Position numbers and translations under genes: made by a program. Positions 32,630-44,700 of a stretch of DNA of 64,000 bases are shown here, in pieces. This stretch comes from Hofstenia miamia. Its lineage: Eukaryota > Xenacoelomorpha > Acoela > Hofsteniidae. Position 1 is the first letter of the stretch. Each line of letters opens with the position of its first letter. The stretch spans positions 531,664-595,663 of the forward strand of contig CABFPE010000475.1 of the NCBI GenBank assembly GCA_900660155.1, written 5' to 3'. The notes under the pieces are model-generated. The model searched no databases. It was not told where the DNA came from and was given only the letters and a program-made list of their open reading frames with translations.

Positions 32630-35600
32630 GAACTGAAGTTTGCACTTAATTTCCTAAAGACAATATTTAGAAACATGTTTCCCGTCACTGCACTAGTTCT
32701 GCAATCGCAATACCATAGCAAATACATATGGTTCATTTAACCTTTCGATGTAAGCAACCATAGTAACTAAATGAGTCATGCATAATTGTATACCAAGTGA
32801 AAACTAAAGATTTTTTCGAGAATTGAATAAACTGTAGTTTATATACAAAGAATTTTTTTATTGCAACAGAAACTTTATTGAAATCAAATCGACTTTATTG
32901 AAAGCAACAGAGACTTTATTGATTGCATGATTGCAACAGAGACTTTATTAAAGATAAATTGCTGTATATTTTTATGTGTAGGTGTTTCTATTTTATTCGG
33001 TTTATACCCGGCGTGTTTACATATTTGCAGCGTTATTTATGTTAGGTTTTGATCGTTGTCGAATAATTTCCTTTTATTTCTCAACTTTTGTCCTCGAAAT
33101 TCGCAATATCTAAAACTTCAGGAAATATTCCAGTGGTAAATATCTTATTTTTATTGTGTAGAAGCTGCCTTTGAAATTCGTAAATATTCTAAATACTCAA
33201 CTACATTAAAGTTAAAAAAAACCGAATTACTAATTTCAAGTAGACCTTCAAATTGTAAGATTGCCTTCTTTATTATAAATATTTCAATTTTAAATAGAAC
33301 TTGATGTACTTGTAGCATGTTTATCTTTAATTTTCAGGAAACAAACACTGTTTTCGAAATGTAGCCAATTGATTTAATGTTAATAGTTTATAACTGTTTG
33401 TAGTTAATAATTGATATTAATAAGCTATTAAATATTTTGTGAGAATTTTTTGAATTAAGTTATAAAATATGACATTAACGTACTTACCTTTTCATTTTGT
33501 ACATTAATTACATTATGTATATTCACTTAGTTCATGTTTAGCATTGTCAACAAGCTATATTCAAATTTAGAAAGATATGCTATAATAAATGCAATTAGGC
33601 ACAATTTTATTCTGTATATGATGAACATTGTCTATGCTTTTCTATTGTATGTGATATTTAAATATTCATTCTTTTGTATATTGATGTAATCTAGTAACTA
33701 ATAATTAAATTGGTGTGTTAATTAAATGTGGATTTTTGAAAAAGTCGTTATAATTTATGAATATACTGAATATCTTGATTTATTAGCCTTAGTTTCTTGG
33801 AAATGAAAATTTTAAAGATTTGTGAATTTCTACAATAGATTTCGTAAAAAACTTGATTTGATATTCATCTATGTTATTTTATCGGCATGCTTATACTAAT
33901 ACAAATAAGTAGTTGTCATTTGATTTCGAAGGGTATGGCATTGACCAACATGTTTGAGAATGCTGCTTCTTATGACAAGTGTGGTTGTTCCTGTTTTAAT
34001 CCTTGTTACGGATAGTTTGCTTTTATTTTAGCAGTTATATGAATGGTAATCTTGAGAACAGCGCCGTCCATTAAGTCATTGCTATTTTTCTAAATAGCGT
34101 TTACAATGGAGCTCTAAATTGAAATATATTATTTCAATGCTATATTTTGACCAACGTTAATTTCTCAACAAATAATATCCAACATCGCAAACGGTAATAT
34201 AATTATAGCAAGGAAGTGCTGGGTCCCCAATAAAATTTAACAAGGTATGTAGCATATATAGACTGAGTGTGAATGTTAATGAAGTTACTTTAAATAATTT
34301 AAAACAATAGGTTGTTAAAAAATTTTTAAAACTTATATGAATTTTAAAGATTTTACTCTTATTCACAATATAATATTAGTTTTATTACTGCATTGTCAAT
34401 TACCTAACTAAAAGTTGTACATTTAGTCTTTTAAACAGCTAGTCCTAAGCTGTGGTTGGTGATTTTTCGTGATGCCTTTCATTATAACATGGATATTTGA
34501 ATCATAAGTGACGCCATCTATCGATTATTATCAACTTATTTGCTTTATAGAATTAATTTTTTCTATGAGAATACGAGGCTGAAATATTCAAATAAATTTA
34601 GCACATATTAAGAACATCAGAGCATCATGTCTACAATTAGCTGTGAATAAGAATTTAATTGAAATTCACAAGGAAGTGAAAAAATACTGCATTGAATGAC
34701 CATGTATCGCGTAGCTGATATGAAAGAGAGGGTGGAGGGGTGAGAGAGAGTGAAACATACATATGCAGTTTAAGATCAAAGAGTAAATTTAACATTCAGT
34801 AGAAAAACCTCTGAACATTTTAAAAGTCATGGAGCTTCATTCCGTAATGTTGTTACGAATAATGAACTTGGATATATAGCTTAGTATCTTATAAACAATG
34901 AATTTAGACTTAGAAGCTTTCGGATTTGATCCTGTAAGAACGGGTCAACAGTTATTTTTTCATTTCCTGTGTGTGTTCATTTCCACCAATTTACCAGCAT
35001 GTCGTCTAGTAAGAATATCCAGTCCAGTTATAAGAGTGACGAATTTTTGGTATATTAACTTCATTTTATTACTTTACTAGCCTACAGTGACATCTATTTC
35101 ATGAGATAGGTAAAATAATTTATATTCCACAATGCGCAGCGTAATATTCTCTGCTTCTATGCTGATATCATAATTATATAATGACGTGCACTCTGGTAAA
35201 TTTAAATGAAGAAAAAAGCTTAATATGCAGAAATTTTACTAATAGTGGCAAAATTAGTTCACTTTTAAGCGCGGACACTATAAAATTTCCAATGTCCTTT
35301 TTTCCTATGATTATGTAATTAATGCATGCGAATTCTATATTTTATTCAACTTATAAATTATTTTTTCAATTTTTCAGAAAATTAAGGCGTCTTAGGCCTT
35401 TTTAGTCATATTATAACAATTAGTTTTTGTATTTAAATTTTGCAACATTTTATCAAAACTTAGGTTACTGCAAACCATTCCTTGAAAAACTTAGGTTACT
35501 GCAAAGCGTTCCTTGAAAATTCCAAAACTTGTATATAAAAATGAGGATTCTTTCTCAGTATTTGGAAAATATTAATTTACTTAATTTACTTGCAAACATT

Positions 35601-36159
35601 CATTTTCATCAACTGGATTTTATGTAATCTTCATATTTTGTTCGACTATTTTCAGTCCTTCCACATTAAATTAAATATTCTTATTTTCTTAATCATACAA
35701 CCGTGGATAATTTTAAAATAACTCTAATGAATTATTTTTGAATCCGAACTGCAGCTACTAATTCACATTTAATATATTTTTTATATAAACAATGAATTTG
35801 AAATCAAAGGAAATGTGTCCACTAATTTTTTTCTATATGCTGCAATTTACTTTGATTGACAAATAAATTGATGTTCGCTTCTACTCTCATTTTCCATATT
35901 GAAATAAGAGAGTCATGTTTAAACAGTTCGTGTCAGTTAAGTTTGACTTTACAATTCCATGTTTGTTTTCAATGATCCAAACAATGTTCAATTTCATTTG
36001 GACAAAAAAATATGACAAACAATATATTATAAATTTTCTCTCAAAAGCACCGAATTATTTAGTTAAGCATGCATTTCGAATTGTTTATTACATGTTATTT
36101 CTTGTTTGGTTTAAACTCTATATTATTTAGACCTTTAGATAAATATTATGCAACGCGTA
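32630..36159. other. Long AT-rich intergenic stretch, no gene recognised
   Basis: Short direct repeats of the type GCAACAGAGACTTTATT occur at 32,867-32,960. CTTAGGTTACTGCAAA occurs twice near 35,460-35,500. All open frames are short with no domain. Confidence 0.5.
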
Positions 36160-36620
36160 TTATACTACAGCCTTCTCACAAGAAAATCTTAAAATCTTGC
36201 GTAGGGCTAAGAAAATTATTTTGATAAATTCATTTGCGCCAAATGGGCGGAAGAGACAGGTTTTAATGGTTTTCCAATAATGCGGAAATAGGCGCTGCTT
36301 ATATTCGGAATGCCTGGTATCGAGAGTTATTATTCTTTGAGAAGTATAATAATAATAATAATCAATGACTTTATTAGCCGCTGAAGGCATACGCAACAAA
36401 AAAATAAAAACAAGTCAAGTTTTACTGCAGCGAGGACAGTCACAGGAGATGAAATAGGAGCAAATTGAAGAGTAGGCGAAGTTGGAGAAGGGCTCAGCAA
36501 AGAGGAAAGCCATCAAAAATTTCTTGAAGCTCGGTGACGGGGAAAAGAAATCAATCGCTGTTGGAGGGCTGCGAGTCAAGATGTAATTAGCAAAAGAACT
36601 TATCACCAATTATTTTGTTT
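36160..36620 (-). mobile_element. Possible LINE 3' tail with (ATT)n end
   Basis: Read on the minus strand, sequence ending CTAATAAAGTCATTGATTAT is followed by an ATT repeat (36,345-36,362), the kind of 3' end seen on CR1/L2-type LINEs. Less AT-rich sequence 5' of this (36,420-36,600) could be part of the same copy, but no RT motif is visible. Confidence 0.35.
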
Positions 36621-37407
36621 TTTATGTGAATTTATTTCTCCCAGATTTAAGGCAATACGCAATTGTAGATATATAAAACACACTCGAAGAATGAAATTAT
36701 TGTCATAGAATCTATGGCGACTAATAACTCTGCATCGTAACATAGGGTTAAATCAAAAAATTGCTCACGTTTAATTAATGATATAATTTTTTCATTTTAT
36801 ATTTATGATTTTTATCTTGGAACAATCGCTTTCGTTCTTTCATGGGCTTTCGAGGATTTCTTAAAAACTGGATCGATTGAATTAGCAAAACTCGATTGAA
36901 AACATTCGAAAGAGCAATCATTAATTCATGAATTCGAACTTGTATAAAAATCATCTATAAAATATTTTCTCAGTTGCAAATAATTATTTTTTAACACCTA
37001 ATCCATGACTAAACCGTATGATTTCCGTTACAAAATGTGGAACCTCGTCAGGTGCACTAAATCTGGATTTCATGGATTTCATACTGGACACTAGTATTCA
37101 ACCTCTACCATAACTCGGATCTTTCTTCAGCCCACAACTACCTTTATATTTTGAACTAACTTAGTAGAAAAAATTTTATGACTCGCAGAAAACTGCCTTT
37201 TCAGTGTGAAATGCCACCATTGAACATTGCAAAAAGTGAGGCAAAAGTAAGCAAAAACGATGCAAAACCTCTGTTGAGTTAGCCAGATGTAGATTCAAAA
37301 GCTATAATGCTATTTTCAAGGATTATTATACCACAGGGTGTTCTATTCTATGGATTAATGCTCCTTCCAAGTCAGAATACTACCAAAAAACACTATGTAA
37401 TTTGGAG

Positions 37408-37495
37408 AAATACGGACCCGCCCGAGTGGTAGAGCGGTACTTTTGGATTGAAAAAATCCACTCCTGATGGTTCAGTTGAGGTGAGAACCCGGAAT
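37408..37495 (+). repeat. tRNA-derived fragment (SINE-like)
   Basis: ACCCGCCCGAGTGGTAGAGC looks like a Pol III A box. About 45 bases later GATGGTTCAGTTGAGGTG resembles a decayed B box. No full cloverleaf can be folded. It may be a SINE head. Confidence 0.3.
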
Positions 37496-37930
37496 AAGCG
37501 TTTTCATTGGCTATAGAAGTCATTTTTGCTATTTTCGTCGTAGCGGATTTAAACAAAAATTTGGGCTCCACATTTTATCATACAGTTTAGTCATGGATTA
37601 GATGTTAAATTAAAAAGGTGAAAAAAGTCCACCTTGCTGGGCAGTTTTCTTAAAAAATATTCCAACTCGAAACGTCATTGCTCTAGTTCAATTCGAAAAC
37701 TGTTTCTGAAGCAATAGGTCTTTCATGTTTAAATTATTAAAGAAGCTTAAAAAATACTAAACGTATATGTATTTATTAATTTGCCATTGATCTCTTAAAT
37801 ACTGCTAAATATTTTTGCAACTCAGTACTGAATGTTGTAGTAACTTTTGATGTACCCTCATGCATTAACAAATCTCCATGTATTCAATGCTGATTTATAT
37901 GAATGTGTATTTAGATTTAGAATTTTGTTT

Positions 37931-38929
37931 ATGTTGAAAATTTTGAGATATGCTACTCGCATTCAAGTGGGTAGGTGTTCAACTCTCGACTCCGCCTCTA
38001 GTATTTCGTTACCAGCCAAAGGTGAATTCGATAAAGCATTAGAAGATGTTCGCAGTCTAACAAATGATGAATTGTTCCAACTTTCACAACCTGATTCATC
38101 GACTTCTGCAGAAACCTTAGCGAAATATATAGATAGATCATCCGTGTTGCAGCATTTACTCTCTGTTAGAGTAGATCTTTCCCAGATACAATCCAGAACA
38201 ATGGATCTTCCTTCCAAGCTTCTAAGAATTGAGTATGAGGCAGATTTATTACCTCGTCTTCAATTTTTCACAAATAGTTTGAAAATGAACTCTGTGTTAA
38301 TTGGTAATTTAATTTCAGACAATCCTTTCATCTTATTTCGTTCACTCGAACAAATTAAGGATACAGTTAACTATTTAGAGAGCGTTGGTTTTTCGCGAGA
38401 TGATATTTTATCTTTGTGTGCCAATCCTTACACGTTATCTCTTTCCCCTTTAAGACTTGATCGTCTTCTGTTGACTTTCTCTCATAAATATGATTTTAGT
38501 GCAGCGATTGTTAGAAATATTATAATAAATGAACCTCGCTTCTTAAGCAAGTTGAAGTCGGTGGATAAAACGCATGAGTTGCTCACTCAATCTTTTGGGT
38601 TTTCAATTGAAGAATCAAAGTCAATGATGAAAACATTTCCTTCCTTATTTTTAATGAATCGCTTGCCACTTTTGGAAAAAACCAACTTTTTAACATCAAT
38701 CATGGACATTAGTCACAAGTTGGTTAGTAAATATCCGTTTGTGTTTAAAACTGATTTTCTTACTTTGCGTGCAAGGCATCTATTCTTGCTTCATTTTCGA
38801 AAAGCACAATATGATCCAACAAAGCCTCTTTATATAAGTCTCTATTTATTCACATGTTCAGAAGACGACTTTCTGTCTAAAATTGATGCTTCCACTAATG
38901 AATATTATAAATTTTTAAGGACGCTGTAG
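37931..38929 (+). CDS. MTERF3: Transcription termination factor 3, mitochondrial
   Basis: A single open frame of 332 residues from ATG 37931; the frame is open back to 37847, but the downstream Met fits better because MLKILRYATRIQVGRCS is a plausible mitochondrial targeting peptide. Short helical mTERF repeats of about 30 residues follow from about residue 85 to 290 (for example NPFILFRSLEQIKDTVNYLE, EPRLFSKLK-type and FPSLFLMNRLPLLEKTNFL). The C terminus RHLFLLHFRKAQYDPTKPLY and YYKFLRTL is the MTERF3 signature. In animals MTERF3 acts in the mitochondrial matrix, limiting mtDNA transcription and aiding ribosome assembly. The gene is intronless here, although its neighbours are split. It has no poly-A tail or flanking repeats that would mark a processed copy, and no lesions. 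The 5' end may include non-coding exons not seen. Confidence 0.9.
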   Translation: MLKILRYATRIQVGRCSTLDSASSISLPAKGEFDKALEDVRSLTNDELFQLSQPDSSTSAETLAKYIDRSSVLQHLLSVRVDLSQIQSRTMDLPSKLLRIEYEADLLPRLQFFTNSLKMNSVLIGNLISDNPFILFRSLEQIKDTVNYLESVGFSRDDILSLCANPYTLSLSPLRLDRLLLTFSHKYDFSAAIVRNIIINEPRFLSKLKSVDKTHELLTQSFGFSIEESKSMMKTFPSLFLMNRLPLLEKTNFLTSIMDISHKLVSKYPFVFKTDFLTLRARHLFLLHFRKAQYDPTKPLYISLYLFTCSEDDFLSKIDASTNEYYKFLRTL

Positions 38930-40020
38930 AAGGATTAAAGGCGGTATACTTAAATTAAAAATTTTTTATTTGTTGTTATCCTTAATATAGCATGATATTT
39001 TACATGCCTTGTAAACTAAACAATTATTTGAAAATGTAATTTAGAGCGGTTGTCATTTTCCAGTTTTGCCTTTGACATTGGCCTTTTTGGCTCTTAGTCC
39101 TGTTTGTTAACAAGATTTCTCAAAGCAGGAGCATTTCTCTCCAAAAATTTATTTCTTGTTTTGTTCAATTGTTTGAAATTTTGGAATTTTTGCATGTTAG
39201 AGCTATCATGTGTCATACGGATTATATGTCAGCGGTCATGTGTGAGTTAATAATTGAACCTCTTATTTATAAAAAATGCTCAGAACTAATTAAATTTGCT
39301 ACATTGTTTCAATGAAATTTTATTATTTATTGTTGAAGTGGGGACATTATGCAATCTTTGGTAGCTTTTTCTAAAATAACTTGTCAATTTTATTAGCAAC
39401 TTTATATTAGGTAAGCTCGCAGAGTGACCGTGGCTGACTTTCCGACATGATATGATGGTGAGCATTTTTTGAGAGAGCCTAAATTTATAAGCTTTATTGA
39501 GTGGAATTCTTCGCCCAATTAATTATAAATTTATCGTAAAGTCTGTGAAAAATGGTTTGCATTATCAAAGGCTCAGTTAGCATCAATATTTTAAATTGTT
39601 TGCTTTGGAACGCGCAAAGTATATCATTTTGAATAGAAGCACTTAATTGACGTGATATATTTAGACAAACGCATAAATTCATTTCGTTGATGAAATACTC
39701 GTCTTTTAATATGGAAATTTTATATAGCATCATCCGAAAATGATGCTCGAAACATTCAAAGGCTAGCTGTAAAGATTTTAGAACTTTGCAATCTAACTTT
39801 AGCAATTACAAGAATAACTAAATAACAGACATCGAACCGATACCGTAGCTTGAAAAAATTTAATGCTCATGAATATATCCGATGCAAATTGTTCCATTTT
39901 TTAACTTTTTGTTATGCGGAACCCTGAGAATCATTCCTTTGTCATTTCTAGTTTCGCCAACATATATATGTACCCCTGGCAATAAAAATTGAGTAAAATA
40001 ATTCAATTTTCATTGGTTGA
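38930..40020. other. 3' flank of MTERF3, nothing recognised
   Basis: AT-rich. The minus-strand frame 39494-39805 (103 residues) has no recognisable domain and is probably chance. Confidence 0.5.
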
Positions 40021-40047
40021 TGAAGTTTTATATATATGAAGGAAAGG

Positions 40048-40194
40048 CGTAGCTAGCCCATGAAATTTAAGGGCCAAGAAAATTATATAAAATAAAAATG
40101 TTATTGCAATTGTGTAATAAGCTACTTACTATTGTATCTGAGGGCGGGGGGGGTGATCAGGTTTAAATCGGCCCCCTTGTAGCTACGCCACTGA
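40048..40194. mobile_element. Short MITE with GGCGTAGCT ends
   Basis: GGCGTAGCTAGCCCATGAAA on the left faces the inverse of TGGCGTAGCTACAAGGGGGC on the right (about 40,175-40,194), with about 150 bp in all. The ends resemble those of the hAT relic in LRRC23 intron 1. Confidence 0.55.
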
Positions 40195-40251
40195 TATGAA
40201 GTGAATTATTGTTCAAGCTTATTCTACCTAATTTTACATACATTTGTCAGT

Positions 40252-40610
40252 ATGGGAAAGTTAAACGACCTGCAATTGTTGCTCCGTCAAGGAAGGCCTT
40301 AGCTTTCGACAATTGCTAAAAAGGGATATAGAAACAAGTCAGCAGTCGGTTCAATTATAAAGAAATTTTTCTCTGGAGCTTCAGCGTCTCCTATAAAGTT
40401 ACCATGGAACGTGAAGACCGCATTCTGTTAAGATGTGTAAACAGCATACGATCAAAATCAACTGATCTTGCCAACGAGTTGCTTCTGTCTACTGGTGTAA
40501 ACGTGAGTTCCCGAACAGTACGGCGTCGTTTATTAGACGCAAGATATATGCAGACTTTTCAACAAGCCGTGCTTCTAACGAGAAGAGCCGAGCTTGAGCA
40601 CTGCATTTGA
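40252..40610 (+). pseudogene. Tc1-like transposase, N-terminal DNA-binding fragment
   Basis: From ATG 40252 (MGKLNDLQLL) with an early stop. The better preserved piece, 40404-40610, reads MEREDRILLRCVNSIRSKST and SSRTVRRRLLDARY, the second helix-turn-helix of Tc1 transposases. The catalytic domain is absent, so this is a truncated copy. No inverted ends were found. Confidence 0.65.
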
Positions 40611-40619
40611 TATACAACC

Positions 40620-41676
40620 AGCCATTAGTAAATCAAGTAAATTTATAGTTTTGCTTGTTAATTTGATTATGCAGATGTTTCTTATTTTTCATTTAATATA
40701 CCTTTTTTACAATTTTATTTTAAAATGTTTATTAAATAATACGATAGGAGCTATGTAAAAAATTCTGAGAGCGCAATATTTTTTAAGAAATTATCGAGCT
40801 AAAACGAGCCCCATTGAAAGGTTCTCTATGGCAGAGACTCGTTGTCATGTCTGCATATATGTAATTATTCAACCATTTCAAAATTCCACAGGAATCCACA
40901 AATGGGCGGTTCATCAAAAAACCGACTTCAGATTGGTCTGTACTAATTAAATAATTAATTAATCCAACAGTCCTTGAATTGAATTTCGATTAGTGATTTG
41001 CGCATGGATGTTTTTAATGCCACACTCGCCAATCAAAATATTTTTCTGTACCAGTACCCACCCGCACTTGGAAATTTTTCTTTGTTTTCGTCAATTCCCG
41101 AGAGAATACATTTTTTTGCTGCTTTTGAACAATTTCAAATGTCAACAACATTTTTGCCGCAATTCACCTGAATTATATGATTATTTTTTATTTATAATTT
41201 GTTTTGAAAAAAATCGTATTATATTACACATAATGTGGATTAAAATGCTTACCTTTACCCGCCCATACTCTATAATAATTAATCGAGTGGGTTCGGGTAA
41301 AACTGGGGACACGTGGGTAGTATCCGTACCCGCATATTACTACTTTAGCTACATAAAGATTTTTGATACACATACACTATAATCATGTAGTCTTTTGAAA
41401 ATACTTTCCCCATATTAAGTCATGAATCTGATTATTTGTTTATTTAAATTTTCACGCAACTAAATTCACTTGCATCATTGCTCAACATTAGGTATACTAT
41501 ACCCAGATAGCTTTTTATCTAAGGACGTCTCACTGTTAAAATAGTAAAATTGAAAAAAACAATGATTTTTTTATGATTGTAGACCCATTTTCTAGCTTTT
41601 GCGTCTCTACTTAAAACCTCTGAAGAAAAATGAAACTGTTTTAATGACATTTGGTAATTAATTTAAAAACTAAAAC

Positions 41677-41729
<53 letters not shown>

Positions 41730-44700
41730 ACTGCGATGAAAATAGACTGATATAAAGTAAATCGAAAAACTGTGATTCTTAATTTTTGTAAACCATTATA
41801 ATGGATTGGATATTATAATCATATTACATTAGTAAAAACATATAAATTCGTACATGTAACTGCAAAGGGTACTTATTGAATGCAAGATATTCCTTCTAGC
41901 GGAATTTGTTAATTCTTCTATGAAATATTCAAGGTGTAAGGTAAGTCTACTCATTTTTTACATTATCTTATTGGCACGGCATCCAGTCTTTCTAGTTTTC
42001 CTTGCTTCCATATATGTACAATATCCCAAAATTGTGAATTCTTTACTCTAAACTAAAACTTCACAATCTGTCTTTGCTCGTGTGCTATATTTCAAATCAT
42101 TTGTGAAATGGAGAATCGGGAATCGCATCTAAAGATATTATCTCATATTCATTTCTCGTCTATAAAATTATTCGTTGTCTTTGAGTGATTGTATTTATTT
42201 TAGAAAATGTTTTAAACTGACGTCCGATATGTGTTGCAGATATTCGCTGAGATTTCATTTCTGCGTCCATTAGTTTATTGAAAATCTTCTTCAAATTTAT
42301 TCCAAGATGTATTTTCGCTTAAATCTAAGTCAACCTAGGTGTCACTCAAACGAACGCCTTATTTAAAGCTTTTAATTTAATTTGAATTGGAAATTGTTAA
42401 ATTCTTCAGCTGGTGGGAGTTTTACTTTAGCGATTTAAACTAGCTAATTAAATCTCAACTTTTGAAATTCACACTTTTAAAAACAAACAACCGTTCCCAA
42501 TGACAATAATTTAACCCTACTTTTCTAATATCAAGCTATATTTAATTTTCACTGATAATCTGCTTTCGCTTATCTTAGTTTTGTGTCATTACGTTTCAAA
42601 ATTAACGAAACGTTTCAAGCAATACCTCTTTCGATGTTTCCTATGTATCGTTCTTAAAATGAATTATTATAAAAAATTTTTTGCTTTGTAGCTTAAGATG
42701 GAATAGGTTTTTGAAGTTGTCAGTAACAAGTCGTTTAGTAACTGAAAAGAATCAGGTTCTTGAGAAAGGTTTGTTTTCAACCAATAATAGGTATTAATTT
42801 AAATTGCCAATTTGAAGTGTTTTCGAATTGCGATTTATTTGCATGCTACTAGTTTCAAGTTTTGTTTAGTATAAGGTATTATATTTATCTATTTTGTTCT
42901 TGACAAGACACTGTATATATGTCTTAGATTTGTGGTTTGTTTCTTTTTTAAATTCAAGCTTTTAATTAGTTTTACCATTTTTTCGAAAAAATTGCACTTT
43001 TTCCAAAACTTTTAACCGCAATTAAATCAAGGTTTTTGACAACCTTGTTAAAAAAAGCAATAACTTTTTTGGATTTAAGTTTATGAAAAATTTCAAGAAA
43101 GTGTTTCATGATTTTCCAGTTTTCTAGTTTGCGTTTGCCATGCCTACGATTAATATGTACATTTTCTTTAGTTTTTGGCTCTTAAAATGGAAATAAATCA
43201 CCCTAAAAACTTCTTTCTATACACTTAATATTTTAAATTTCATTCCATTCACAGCATGTGTTATAGTTTAAATGGCTTAGTCCGAATGACAGTACCTGGC
43301 TATCGATATTTTTCCTGATCTTGTTTAGCCATTTAAATTGTAATAAATTCGTTTAAATTTCATTTTTATTGACTCTAACAATATACATTGTTAGTTTTGG
43401 ACTAAATAACAACAAGATTAGAAACTGAATTCAATATTTTAATGTGATATTTTTTGAACATCAATTTTGCCGATTCCCTTTGTCAATTGTAAATAATGTT
43501 GTATTTCGATTTGGGAGGCGGCAATGATGTTTCTACACAACAAGAGTTATTAAAAATAACTTATACTTAATCAAGCGTTCATTAACAACAATTTAAAATT
43601 ATGAAAGAATCGAATTCCCGTCCTCTAGTCTTCCTGCCTTGGTCATGCTAATTCCGAAGTACATGAGATTCCACACTAAGAATGAGAAGGGGAACATCCA
43701 CTTTGAAATTTCATCGGCGTTCTCTTTGCAAAAGTATTTCGTTGAGCAGAAGTAAAGAATCCTCTCTCCCAAAGTATTTCCTCTTCCGCTTTTCTTGCTA
43801 TTCTTTTGCTCTGGTTTTACAATTTCTGCTTCTTCGTCGTTATTTAGAAATGGCTGGTTGCTGCTGTTGTTTGATTGCTCATCTGAAGGGCTCAGCCTCC
43901 GAATGCAGTTGTTTATGTTTGAATCTGTGCCATGTGAAATGTTTGACTCATTTATCTAAATTCACTTGGTTTACTAATTCTAATACAAATTGTTATCATC
44001 ATATGTTTCACACTTTTCCTCAATTCAATTTGACGTTTGCTTGATGTAAAGCTATAATTTATTAAATGAGTACTTCAAACAGCTACCTGTCATAGATCTA
44101 ATTTAACATGATTGCTAAATATTTCTTCATAATACGACACATTTACTCGAATTTTGAATTTCAAAGATGAATTAAGGCTCTAAATTATCTTGGAATAAAT
44201 TGAATTTCATTTTCAAACACTTATTTAATATCGTTGTCGGGTTACATTATCGTACATTTCAAGAGAATGCTACGTCGTCGAATATTGCTATTTTTAGAAA
44301 AAAAGAAAAGCGCTATTTGGTAAATCTCACAGATTTTCATGTATGCATTATTATTTATTTGAATGGAGATTAATTTTAAAAACATTTTTATCAAATATTT
44401 GTCTTGGAATCAATTGGGTACTTTTAAAATCCATGAATTAATAAATATACATTACTTCCTAAATAAATGGTTTCACAGTAAACTGGGCTAAATGCAATTT
44501 ACCGTCATTGGCCCTACATGGCCAAAAGATCTGTTTAGCGTAGCTCCAATTTATAATTGTCTACGTGCTTTGCCAAATTTTGTTATATTGAACCTAGCTA
44601 ACATATTAAAACATAAAATCATTTTAAAATCGAATCATAGAATAATGCTAGAAAGTTTAAATCTAAAGAAAATCACAATGATAGTTTTGCCATGAAACCA

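Noticed and set aside
43682-44044. 120-residue plus-strand frame
   Set aside because: Composition is rich in Ser, Leu, Cys from AT-rich DNA; no motif and no splice context.
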